Both the position numbers and the translations under genes were made by a program. A DNA stretch of 64,000 nt, from the NCBI RefSeq assembly GCF_001425175.1, contig NZ_LMDV01000001.1, positions 703,454 to 767,453 on the forward strand, given 5' to 3'. The notes beneath the pieces were generated by a model. It ran no database searches, was not told where the DNA came from, and worked only from the letters and a program-made list of their open reading frames with translations. Shown one piece after another: positions 42,542 through 49,770 of this stretch (the first letter of the stretch is position 1; every line of letters begins with the position of its first letter). Source of the stretch: Nocardioides sp. Root1257 (GTDB lineage: Bacteria > Actinomycetota > Actinomycetes > Propionibacteriales > Nocardioidaceae).

Positions 42542-43212
42542 CTACGCCTACTACTGGCCAGATCGCCACCCCCACCACGGTGCTGCTCGTCGACGACCAC
42601 GACCTGGTCCGCGCGGGACTGCGCGGAGTCTTCGACCGTGAGTCGGACCTGGCCGTCGTGGGTGCCGCGTCCACCGTGGCGGAGGCCATGACGACGTACG
42701 CCGAGCTGCGCCCCGACGTTGTCGTGACCGACCTCCAGCTTCCCGACGGCACCGGCATCGACATCGTGCGGGCCATCCGGCGAGGCAACGACCGCACCGG
42801 GCTGGTCGTGCTGACGATGCACACCGGTGACCGGCCGCTGCTGGCTGCGATGGATGCGGGTGCGTCGGCACTGGTCGGCAAGGATGCCCCCTCCTCCGAC
42901 GTCGTCAACGCGGCCCGCCGTTCCGTGGTGTCACCGCGGTCGTTCGCAGCGGCCGGTCTGCTCCAGGCCCTCGGTCGTCGGGCCGCCCGCGAGTCGGGGC
43001 GCCTCTCGGACCGGGAGACCGAGATCCTGCGGTTGCTCGCCGACGGGTTGGGGATCGGTGAGATCGCCGGCGAGCTCTACATCAGCCGGTCGACGGCGAA
43101 GACGCACGTCGCCCGGATCTACCAGAAGCTCGGAGCCGCCAACCGCGCCCAGGCCATCGTGATCGCGATGCGCACCGGGTTGCTCTCGAGCGTCGACACG
43201 ATCGGGGTCTAG
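42538..43212 (+). CDS. NarL/LuxR-family response regulator
   Basis: A 224-residue response regulator. The receiver domain (about 14-130) has the acidic pair Asp19/Asp20, phospho-acceptor Asp65 in VVVTDLQLPDG, Thr in LTMHT and Lys in LVGKD. The C-terminal LuxR-type helix-turn-helix is at about 155-215 (LSDRETEILRLLADGLGIGE, then ISRSTAKTHVARIYQKLGA). It is translated with the kinase upstream. Likely targets are its own operon and the divergently placed Flp pilin genes (inference). Confidence 0.92.
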   Translation: MTTPTTGQIATPTTVLLVDDHDLVRAGLRGVFDRESDLAVVGAASTVAEAMTTYAELRPDVVVTDLQLPDGTGIDIVRAIRRGNDRTGLVVLTMHTGDRPLLAAMDAGASALVGKDAPSSDVVNAARRSVVSPRSFAAAGLLQALGRRAARESGRLSDRETEILRLLADGLGIGEIAGELYISRSTAKTHVARIYQKLGAANRAQAIVIAMRTGLLSSVDTIGV

Positions 43213-43240
43213 CCCGACCGCCGGCCCACGCGGGGCCGGG

Positions 43241-43435
43241 TCAGTTGTCGCAGTCGGCGTCTCCGCCGTTGGCGGACGCGATCTGCCCGGCCAGCTTGTC
43301 GCAGCCGGGGTCGAACAGGGTGTCGCGGACCATGCCGCCGAGCGTGAACACGACCGTCACGACCAGGGCGGCGATGCCGGCCACGAGCAGGCCGTACTCG
43401 ACGGCGGAGGAACCGGTCTCGTCATGAGCTCGCAT
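43241..43435 (-). CDS. flp: Flp-family type IVb pilin (second pilin)
   Basis: A 64-residue Flp prepilin with short leader ending in ETG, then SSAVEYGLLVAGIAALVVTVV: cleavage after Gly, conserved Glu-Tyr of Flp pilins, and a membrane/filament helix. The short C-terminal part has two cysteines (GCDKLA and DCDN) probably bridged. AGGAG lies six bases before the ATG. It lies downstream of the other pilin gene behind a strong hairpin, which suggests lower expression from the shared promoter. Confidence 0.9.
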   Translation of the reverse strand: MRAHDETGSSAVEYGLLVAGIAALVVTVVFTLGGMVRDTLFDPGCDKLAGQIASANGGDADCDN

Positions 43436-43480
43436 CAGCTGCTCCTCGCTGCCGACGGGGTGTCAGGAGTACAGGGTGTC

Positions 43481-43535
43481 CCGAAATGTGTTTCGGCCGT
43501 GGTCCGCGTTGCGGGGGTCGCGGACCACGGCCGAA
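43481..43535 (-). terminator. Strong hairpin between the two Flp pilin genes
   Basis: TTCGGCCGTGGTCCGCG (43492-43508) pairs perfectly with 43519-43535 around a 10-base loop: a 17-bp stem placed 22 bases after the first pilin's stop. A second stem CCGAAA/TTTCGG (43481-43496) shares bases with one arm, so the two structures are partly exclusive. Probably a partial terminator or mRNA-stabilising end for the major pilin transcript. Confidence 0.85.
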
Positions 43536-43557
43536 GCTGGGATGGATCAGGCGATGA

Positions 43558-43785
43558 TCAGGTGCAGTCGGCGGTGCTGGCGCTGTTGGTCGCCGCGGCC
43601 TGCTCACCCGAGATCGAGTCACAGGTGTCCTGGAACGTGTCGCTGATCATGCCGCCGAAGATGAAGACGACGGCCACGATGAGGGCCGCGATGCCGGCCA
43701 CGAGCAGGCCGTACTCGACGGCGGAGGCGCCGGCCTCGTCGCGCTCGGCGCGCGAGGTGTGGAGAAGGTTGCGCAGGTGCTCCAT
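43558..43785 (-). CDS. flp: Flp-family type IVb pilin (major pilin candidate)
   Basis: A 75-residue Flp prepilin: basic leader MEHLRNLLHTSRAERDEAG, cleavage after Gly, then ASAVEYGLLVAGIAALIVAVV with the conserved Glu-Tyr, and a C-terminal part with CDSISGEQ and a final CT that may form a disulfide. AAGGGA lies six bases before the ATG, and this start gives the normal prepilin length. It is the promoter-proximal pilin gene and is followed by a very stable stem, as expected for the abundant subunit. Confidence 0.9.
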   Translation of the reverse strand: MEHLRNLLHTSRAERDEAGASAVEYGLLVAGIAALIVAVVFIFGGMISDTFQDTCDSISGEQAAATNSASTADCT

Positions 43786-43948
43786 GGTGAATCCCTTCAA
43801 GTTCGCACCGGGCCGGTGGGGGTACCGGTTCTGCCGGTCCGGGGCTTGCCCCGATGACAGGAATCCTTCTCCGCCCCGTGGTTGAGCGGGATCGGGTGAT
43901 GGTCTCGACCGGAGTAGTCCGTTCGGGCCATGCCGGTCGGCCGAACGT

Positions 43949-43968
43949 CCGGCCACCCCAGTGGCCGG
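43949..43968 (-). terminator. Stem-loop terminator after the M48 protease gene
   Basis: CCGGCCAC and GTGGCCGG (8-bp perfect stem, 4-base loop) begin seven bases after the stop at 43976 and separate this operon from the pilin genes. Confidence 0.75.
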
Positions 43969-43975
43969 CAGTCGC

Positions 43976-45220
43976 TCAGTAGTCGCGCTGGGCGAGCTGG
44001 CGGGCGATCGCGATCCGGGTCAGCCCGATCGGGTGCGAGCCGAACCAGAACTGGGACGCGGCCGGCGGGGTCGGGTCCGCGAGCGAGCGCAGCGCGAGCT
44101 CGCGCTGCACGGCCTCGAAGGCCCGGGCGTCCCGGGTGACCTCGAGGGCGTCCACGTCCGCGCGCGTCTCGATCTCACGGCTGATCGCGTTCTGCACCGG
44201 CGAGGAGAGCAGCGTGCCGATCGCCACCAGCGCGAGCACCAGCGGGACGACGGCGGGGTCGCGCATCGGAGGACGTCCGCGTCCAGCCAGCGCACCGACG
44301 AGCAGCGCGAGCAGGCCGACCCCGAACACCGCCCCCGCGGCCCCGATCAGGGTGCCGGTCCGGGGGTCGTCGTGCTTCGCGTGCGCGAGCTCGTGCGCGA
44401 CCACCGAGAGCGTCTCGTCCCGGGGCACGTCGTCGACCAGGTTGTCGTAGAGCACGACCCGCCGGGTGCTGCCGAAGCCGGACACGTAGGCGTTCAGGGT
44501 CGTCGTACGCCGGGAGGCGTCCGCGACCAGGACGTCGTGGATCGGGACGCCCTCCTGGTCAGCGAGCGCCAGCACCTGGGTGCGCAGGGGGCCGTCCGGC
44601 AGCGACGTGAAGTCGTTGAAGATCGGCTCGACCAGCACCGGGTAGACGAACGACCCGAGCACGACGAGCCCGCCGGCCAGACCCGCGGCGACGGCGGGCC
44701 AGGCGCGCTCCCAGCGACGGGCGCAGCCGATCAGCACGACCAGCAGGACGGACGTGGCGAACACCTGCACCGCCTCGGTGCGCACCAGGTCGGCCGCGAA
44801 GCCGCCCCAGCCCTGCCTGCTGAGCCCGTAGTCGAGGACGTGGCGTCGCATCAGCACCGCGAACGGGAGGGTGATCACCCGGCCGGCGATCACGACGACC
44901 GCGACCGCGAGCACGACCCGCACCCACCACCAGCCGGGCAGCCGGCCGACGAGCCGCGGACCCCACCGGCTGAACCCGAGCACGCAGGAGACCACGAGCG
45001 AGACCGCGAGCGAGCTCCAGCTCCAGATCCGCGCCCAGCGCGAGTAGTCCTCGGCCCGAGCGATCTGCTCGGCCGTGAACACCGACGCGGCCGGCACCGG
45101 GTCCGGCGTGCCGCCGGGCACCGGGTGCCAGGGCACCAGCAGGACCGCGAGCACCACGAACGCGATCCCTCCGATCGCGGTGACGACCAGCGCCACGCGG
45201 CGGTCCGGGGCCGGCCTCAC
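43976..45220 (-). CDS. M48-family membrane metalloprotease (Ste24-like)
   Basis: A 414-residue membrane protease similar to CAAX prenyl protease 1/Ste24. About six to seven helices surround the zinc site HELAH in LSVVAHELAHAKHDD, with the third ligand Glu in ISREIETRADVDALEVT. The N-terminal extracellular loop (about 30-60) precedes a helix bundle. In bacteria, such enzymes degrade or process membrane proteins. The GTG at 45220 overlaps the upstream peptidase stop in GTGA. A stem-loop follows the gene. Confidence 0.9.
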   Translation of the reverse strand: MRPAPDRRVALVVTAIGGIAFVVLAVLLVPWHPVPGGTPDPVPAASVFTAEQIARAEDYSRWARIWSWSSLAVSLVVSCVLGFSRWGPRLVGRLPGWWWVRVVLAVAVVVIAGRVITLPFAVLMRRHVLDYGLSRQGWGGFAADLVRTEAVQVFATSVLLVVLIGCARRWERAWPAVAAGLAGGLVVLGSFVYPVLVEPIFNDFTSLPDGPLRTQVLALADQEGVPIHDVLVADASRRTTTLNAYVSGFGSTRRVVLYDNLVDDVPRDETLSVVAHELAHAKHDDPRTGTLIGAAGAVFGVGLLALLVGALAGRGRPPMRDPAVVPLVLALVAIGTLLSSPVQNAISREIETRADVDALEVTRDARAFEAVQRELALRSLADPTPPAASQFWFGSHPIGLTRIAIARQLAQRDY

Positions 45221-46476
45221 GAGGCCAGCCCCTGGAGCTCGCTGCGCCAGTCGGCGGTCAGCTCGGGGACCGTGAACCCGGTCTCGGACCGCAGCGCGTC
45301 GGCGAGCGGCCGGCCGCGGTCGACAGCTCGGTAGAAGCCCACCAGCGCCGGCTCCCCGCGCTCCTGCGCGATCAGGCGGCACGCCAGCCAGGCGCTCTCG
45401 TACGTCGCACCGAGCCGCGGCGTCCGGGCCCCGAACGCCGACTCGTCGGGCAGGTGCCGCGGCGCGCCGCCCCGTCGTACGGCGGCGATGATCTGGGCCG
45501 CCGACCGGTCCACCGGGAGGTCGACGTCGCGCAGCGCCACGTAGTCGGCGAAGCCCTCGAGGAGCCACAGGGGCGTCGTGCTGTCCCAGGCGCCGGTCGC
45601 CACGTGCGTGGCCTCGTGGCTCATCACGACCTGGGCGCCGGTGGGTCGCAGGCTGCCGAAGACGTCCGGGTTCACGAACACGTGGACGGGCGAGCTCGGC
45701 GCGGTGGAGCCGTCGGCCGACGTCGTCACCGCGGCGATCTGGTCGTAGTCGCCCTGGTCGGCGCCGAGTGCCGCCTCGAGCGCGTCCACGGACGCCGGAA
45801 CCTCGACGACCAGGCCGCGGCGCCAGGTCGGCAGCACGCGTCGCACGACCGGCACGGCCGCCTCAGCGCGGGCGGCGTAGCGGTCGGCCGCGTCCGACGA
45901 GCCCGCGACGACGACCAGCGTCGACGGCGTACGACGCACCTGCACCGGGCCGGACAGCCAGACCGGCGAGACCCGTCCTCCCCCGCCGAACCCGGCCAGG
46001 GCGACCCGGTCGCCGTCGTCGACCAGGTGCGCGTCGACCTCGGCCCGGCCGGACACCGTGTCGAAGCCCCGGAACCGCCAGGTCGCGTCGACCGCGGCGT
46101 CCCAGGCCCCGTCGGAGGTCGGTGCGCCGTCGTCGTCGACGTAGCGCAGCGAGAAGTCGCCGACGTCGAGGTGGTCCGCGTTGGCGACCAGCGCCGCCAG
46201 GGCGTCGGCCGCCGCCGGGTCGTCCTCCGGCGCCAGCGCGCGGGCCGCGTCCTGGTCGCGCTCGCGGACGGCCGTCTCGAACGCGGCGAGCGTGGTGGTC
46301 GCGAGCATCGGCTCGACGCTGGGCCGGGCGGCGTGCGGCGACGGCGCGACGTAGGTGTCGTCGTCGGTGAGCGACCAGGCGAGCAGGCCGGAGGCGACCA
46401 GCAGGCACAACGAAAGGCCGGCCACCCACCAGAGGGGGCGACCGGCCTTTCGCGGCTGATCTGGGGTGACGCTCAC
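45217..46476 (-). CDS. Membrane-anchored MA-type metallopeptidase
   Basis: A 419-residue protein with one N-terminal membrane helix (about 15-34) and a large exterior part. The zinc motif is HEATH in VVMSHEATHVATG, with a downstream WLLEGFADYVAL supplying the Glu ligand, as in gluzincin peptidases of the MA-like group. The region before it (about 60-190) is a beta-rich domain of the SnoaL/Cystatin-like kind (tentative). CAGAAT lies six bases before the GTG, so it may be leaderless. It is coupled to the M48 protease gene, giving two metalloproteases in one operon. Confidence 0.78.
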   Translation of the reverse strand: MSVTPDQPRKAGRPLWWVAGLSLCLLVASGLLAWSLTDDDTYVAPSPHAARPSVEPMLATTTLAAFETAVRERDQDAARALAPEDDPAAADALAALVANADHLDVGDFSLRYVDDDGAPTSDGAWDAAVDATWRFRGFDTVSGRAEVDAHLVDDGDRVALAGFGGGGRVSPVWLSGPVQVRRTPSTLVVVAGSSDAADRYAARAEAAVPVVRRVLPTWRRGLVVEVPASVDALEAALGADQGDYDQIAAVTTSADGSTAPSSPVHVFVNPDVFGSLRPTGAQVVMSHEATHVATGAWDSTTPLWLLEGFADYVALRDVDLPVDRSAAQIIAAVRRGGAPRHLPDESAFGARTPRLGATYESAWLACRLIAQERGEPALVGFYRAVDRGRPLADALRSETGFTVPELTADWRSELQGLAS

Positions 46477-46513
46477 CAGGGCATTCTGCCCGGTGCGGCC
46501 AAGAGGTCGGGAC

Positions 46514-47497
46514 TCAGCCGGGGCGCACCGCGCCGACGTACGGCATGGCGTGCAGGCTCGTGACGCGGACGCCGGAGCTGGGGTTCTCGGCGTTCACGAT
46601 CATGCCGTTGCCGATGTACATGCCGACGTGGCTGATCGGGCTGTAGTAGAAGACCAGGTCGCCGGGCTGCAGGTCGGACTCCGCGATGTGCGGGCCGGTG
46701 CTGTACTGCGCGCTGGAGGAGTGCGGCAGGCCGACGCCGGCCTGGGCCCACGCCATCATCGTCAGGCCGGAGCAGTCGAAGGCGCTCGGGCCGGCGGCGC
46801 CGTAGACGTAGCTCTTGCCGACCTGGGCCATCGCGTACTGGACGGCGGCGGCCGCGCGACCGGAGACCGGGACGTCGGACGGGACGCGCACGACGCCGCG
46901 CGAGAGCATCTCCTCGCGCTCCTTGTCCTTGAGGTCGCCGAGCACGGCCTGGGCCTCGGCGAGCTTGTCGTCGACGACCGCCTTCTCCTTCGCCAGGACC
47001 TTCTCGGTCTCGGCGACGTCGGCGGCGCGCTTCTCGGTGGCGCTCTGGCGGATGCTCAGCGCCTCCGCCTCGGTGGCGTACTTGTCGAACAGCTGCGACT
47101 GGAGGTCGTTGAAGGCCGACATCGTCGAGAGCTGCGCGAGGAACGACTGCGGGTCGTCGGACAGCGCGACCTGGCCGACGGTCGAGAGGCTCTGCCCCTC
47201 GTACTGGCGCACGACGGAGTCCTGGACCTGGCCGCGCACCTCCTCGAAGGCGTCGTCCTGGCGGTTCTGATCGGCGCGCAGCGAGTCCAGGTCGCCCTGG
47301 AGGTCGCGGAGCTCGAGCTTGGCGTCGTTGTAGCGCTCCTGAGCCTGCTCCGCCTGGTGGTAGAGCGTGTCGACGCGCTTCTGGACGTCGTCGATGCTCG
47401 GCTCGGCCTGGGCGGGGTTGGTCGGCATGAAGCCGACCGCGGCGATCATGGCGCCACCCGACAGGATCGTGATGAGTCGCTTGCGGCTCTTCTGCAC
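46514..47497 (-). CDS. NlpC/P60 peptidoglycan endopeptidase, c-di-AMP riboswitch controlled
   Basis: A 327-residue secreted hydrolase, positional counterpart of Rv2190c. Signal peptide about 1-31 ends near AQA. A long coiled coil (about 33-205) is followed by an NlpC/P60 domain (about 215-327) with catalytic Cys in SAFDCSGLTMMAW, His in SHVGMYIGNG and a polar third residue in VNAENPSSG. It should cleave peptide stems in the cell wall, with the coiled coil controlling access, as in RipA-like enzymes. The GTG at 47497 has AAGGAG upstream; the open frame further back is the riboswitch, not coding. Confidence 0.92.
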   Translation of the reverse strand: MQKSRKRLITILSGGAMIAAVGFMPTNPAQAEPSIDDVQKRVDTLYHQAEQAQERYNDAKLELRDLQGDLDSLRADQNRQDDAFEEVRGQVQDSVVRQYEGQSLSTVGQVALSDDPQSFLAQLSTMSAFNDLQSQLFDKYATEAEALSIRQSATEKRAADVAETEKVLAKEKAVVDDKLAEAQAVLGDLKDKEREEMLSRGVVRVPSDVPVSGRAAAAVQYAMAQVGKSYVYGAAGPSAFDCSGLTMMAWAQAGVGLPHSSSAQYSTGPHIAESDLQPGDLVFYYSPISHVGMYIGNGMIVNAENPSSGVRVTSLHAMPYVGAVRPG

Positions 47498-47522
47498 GGG
47501 CGGGCGTTCTCCTTGTGACGTC

Positions 47523-47700
47523 GTACGCCTACCGGGTGAGCTGACGGATTCGGGCACGACATTTGCCCTACCCCGCTCCGGCGCGGCCCGAGTGCCGCCG
47601 CCTTCACGGGGATTCACCCCTGGCAGCAGGCGGACCTGCTGCCGATGGTTCCCCGGCTCCGGGCTCCCCGACAGGTCGACGAGCCCGAACTCAGCGCGGT
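47523..47700 (-). promoter_or_regulatory. c-di-AMP riboswitch (ydaO-yuaA class)
   Basis: Reading 5' to 3' on the minus strand, the leader has the class's conserved blocks in order: GGGGAACC, GGGGTGAATCC, GGGTAGGGC, then CCCGAATCCGTCAGCT followed by CACCCGGTAGGC. These end 26 bases before the NlpC/P60 start. In actinobacteria this class commonly precedes cell-wall hydrolase genes and switches expression off when c-di-AMP is high, linking wall cleavage to osmotic and turgor state. The 5' boundary is approximate. Confidence 0.93.
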
Positions 47701-47748
47701 GGCCGCGCGCACCTGAGTGATGCACGTCCTCGGCCACCTGAGCGACTG

Positions 47749-47777
47749 AGGTTAGTCTGCGCCCCCACTGTCGCCAA
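47749..47777 (-). promoter_or_regulatory. Promoter of the riboswitch-NlpC/P60 transcript
   Basis: On the minus strand, TTGGCG (47777-47772) and TAACCT (47754-47749) are separated by exactly 17 bases. Transcription would start near 47742, giving a leader of about 245 bases that contains the whole riboswitch. Confidence 0.65.
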
Positions 47778-47885
47778 ACTCTCCATCGGCAACGCGCCGT
47801 AAATTTACAAGGAGTTTGTGCGCGGCCCTGCCGAATCGGGTGTCCACCTGTCACACAGGTCACATCCGTCCCAGCGGCCACAGGC

Positions 47886-47913
47886 GTCAGGAATCAGGAG
47901 TCAGGGATCAGGC
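47886..47913. repeat. 7-bp tandem repeat, four units, over a stop codon
   Basis: GTCAGGA, ATCAGGA, GTCAGGG and ATCAGGC follow one another without gaps; the minus-strand stop at 47908-47910 falls in the last unit. An inverted repeat ACCTGT/ACAGGT lies nearby (47846-47860). The rest of the 47778-47885 gap shows nothing else. Confidence 0.8.
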
Positions 47914-48114
47914 CGACTCCATGTGCGGCGGGTCGACCGGCCGGACCAGTCGCAGCGGCGGCACCAGCCCGCTCTCGGCCAGGACGTCGAGCGCGCGCTG
48001 CTCGTCGTCGTCGAAGGTCAGCTCGGGCGGTGGGCCGAGCAGCACCGTGACCACGCAGTCGTGGCAGTGCAGCCCGCGCACCTCGCAGGTGTCGCAGTCG
48101 ATTCTCGTGCTCAT
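47908..48114 (-). CDS. Small cysteine-rich protein, probable zinc binder
   Basis: A 68-residue protein with C-x2-C-x6-C-x2-C near the N-terminus (CDTCEVRGLHCHDC), then a short hydrophobic strand VVTVLLG, an acidic helix (FDDDEQRALDVLAESGL) and a C-terminal VPPLRLVRP. The four cysteines suggest a zinc finger. No named family is recognised, though similar short proteins occur next to NlpC genes in actinobacteria. Its ATG lies one base after the stop of the flippase-like gene, so it is the last gene of that operon. Confidence 0.7.
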   Translation of the reverse strand: MSTRIDCDTCEVRGLHCHDCVVTVLLGPPPELTFDDDEQRALDVLAESGLVPPLRLVRPVDPPHMESA

Positions 48115-48115
48115 G

Positions 48116-49051
48116 TCAGGAACGCTCCCAGCCGCCACCGACAGTGGGGTCCGAGACGACGGCCCGCCGGCGTGTCGCCCGCACGACGGCCCACGCGAGG
48201 AGGGCCAGGAGCAGGTCGCCGCCGGTGAGCAGGGCGCGGGTCAGCAGGGCCAGCGCGGTGGCCGTGGTGACGCCCGTGACCGGCGCGAGCAGGGCGACCA
48301 GGGTGACCTCGCGGGCGCCGATGCCCGCGGGGGCGAGCACGACCAGCACGCCCACGGCGTACGCCGCGGTGAAGGCGCCGGCGGCGACCGGGAAGAGGTC
48401 GACCGAGGGCGTGGGCGCGAGCGCGATGGTCGCCGCGGCGTAGCACGTCCAGGTGACCGCCATCAGCCCGACCAGGACGCCGACGGCGCCCCACGTGAGG
48501 CGCAGCCGGCCGGAGGCTCCCGCGAGCCGCGAGCCGATCCGCTCGACCACGGGGGGCAGCAGCCCGACGACGCACCCGATCAGGCCGAGCACGACCAGCC
48601 ACAGCCGCAGCCCGGGCCGCCACCACCCCGAGACGGCGAGAAGCCCGGCGACCAGGCCCGAGGTGGCGAGGTTGAGCCACAGGAACATCAGCGAGGTGCC
48701 GACCGTCACCCGCATCGGCACGTCGAAGCCACGCGCCAGGTCGGCGTGCGCGCCCATCGACCACACGGAGCCGGGGATGTACTTGCCGAGCTGACCGACG
48801 AAGAAGACCCGCTGACCCTCCCCCGGCGGCATCCGGTGGCCGTAGCCGGCGAGCAGGCGCAGCCACGCGACGCTGGTGACCAGCAGCCCGGCGAGCACGA
48901 GCGCAGCGGCCACCACGAGGCCGACGACGGACGTGCGCTGCACCGTGTCGAGCAGCTCCCCGCCCCGGTCGTGCAGCCCCCAGAACGCGAACCCGAGGAC
49001 CGCGACCAGGAAGACCCCGCGGAGCAGGTCCATGAGGCGGCCGCGGCTCAT
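48116..49051 (-). CDS. Flippase-like / LPG synthase TM-domain membrane protein
   Basis: A 311-residue protein with about eight membrane helices of the UPF0104/lysylphosphatidylglycerol synthase TM (AglD-like) family. FFVGQLGKYIPGSVWSMGAH is the family's characteristic segment (GQLGKYIPG), and the C-terminal half has VLVVLAPAGIGAREVTLVALL. Members are thought to move or use lipid-linked substrates across the membrane. It sits last but one in an operon with a DPM-like GT2, a GT-C protein and a methyltransferase, which fits flipping of a lipid-linked sugar (inference). ATG overlaps the methyltransferase stop. Confidence 0.82.
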   Translation of the reverse strand: MSRGRLMDLLRGVFLVAVLGFAFWGLHDRGGELLDTVQRTSVVGLVVAAALVLAGLLVTSVAWLRLLAGYGHRMPPGEGQRVFFVGQLGKYIPGSVWSMGAHADLARGFDVPMRVTVGTSLMFLWLNLATSGLVAGLLAVSGWWRPGLRLWLVVLGLIGCVVGLLPPVVERIGSRLAGASGRLRLTWGAVGVLVGLMAVTWTCYAAATIALAPTPSVDLFPVAAGAFTAAYAVGVLVVLAPAGIGAREVTLVALLAPVTGVTTATALALLTRALLTGGDLLLALLAWAVVRATRRRAVVSDPTVGGGWERS

Positions 49052-49770
49052 GTGCGCACCTCGCGTCGCGGGACCGCGATCACGGCGGTCCGGGTCGGGT
49101 ACGGCAGCGACGGCGTGAAGCCCCGGGTCCAGGTCACCCGCAGCCGGGGGCCCAGCGCCTCGATCGCGTCGCGGTAGCGGGCGCGGTCGACGTTGTCGAA
49201 GACGATCAGCCCGCCTTCGGCGAGCCGGTCGAGGGCGCGCACCAGGCAGGCCTCCCGGGCCCGGCCGTCGATCACGATCAGGTCGAACTCGCCCTCGACG
49301 CGGTCGACCGCGTCGGCGTACGCCGTGAAGTCGAGCCCCTCGAAGCCCGGCTTGGCCGAGGTGATCCCGCCGGAGCCGCGACGCGGCTCGACGACGAGCA
49401 GGTGCACGGTGTCGAGGTCGCGCGCGCTCAGCTCCCGGGCCATCCGGCCGCCCCAGGCGGCGTCGTGCTCGATGCTGGCGACGGAGGCGACGCGGCGTGC
49501 GAGCCACAGGGTGGAGGCGCCGGAGCCCCACTCCAGGACCCGCGCCTGCGGGCGGGTGCGCAGGAAGTCGTCGACGACGTCGATCGCGTCGAAGGTCCAC
49601 CAGGGCACGCCGAGGCGGAACATGTCGTCGGCGTCGTAGACCGCGAGCAGGGAGCGCACCCACAGCCCGCGACGGGACCGGGCGGCCGCCCGGTCGAGCA
49701 GGGCGAGCAGCCCGGTCGCGGCGAGGACGGACCGCAGGGCACGCGTGGCCCAGACGTAGAGACCCTTCAT
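49048..49770 (-). CDS. Class I SAM-dependent methyltransferase
   Basis: A 240-residue protein. After an N-terminal hydrophobic/amphipathic part, the Rossmann motif I is ARVLEWGSGASTLWLARRV, followed by VASIEHDAAWGGRM, then a DLIVIDGRAREACL strand and GGLIVFDNVDRARYRDAIE. This resembles methyltransferases encoded in surface-glycan clusters. Substrate unknown; sugar methylation is likely from context. It overlaps both neighbours by four bases (ATGA), which places it firmly in the glycosylation operon. Confidence 0.82.
   Translation of the reverse strand: MKGLYVWATRALRSVLAATGLLALLDRAAARSRRGLWVRSLLAVYDADDMFRLGVPWWTFDAIDVVDDFLRTRPQARVLEWGSGASTLWLARRVASVASIEHDAAWGGRMARELSARDLDTVHLLVVEPRRGSGGITSAKPGFEGLDFTAYADAVDRVEGEFDLIVIDGRAREACLVRALDRLAEGGLIVFDNVDRARYRDAIEALGPRLRVTWTRGFTPSLPYPTRTAVIAVPRREVRT

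Noticed and set aside
43786..43956. Upstream extension of the major Flp pilin frame
   Set aside because: A ribosome binding site and prepilin leader start at 43785; the upstream part overlaps a terminator.
47498..47881. N-terminal extension of the NlpC/P60 protein
   Set aside because: This stretch contains the c-di-AMP riboswitch and promoter, and the signal peptide begins at the GTG at 47497.
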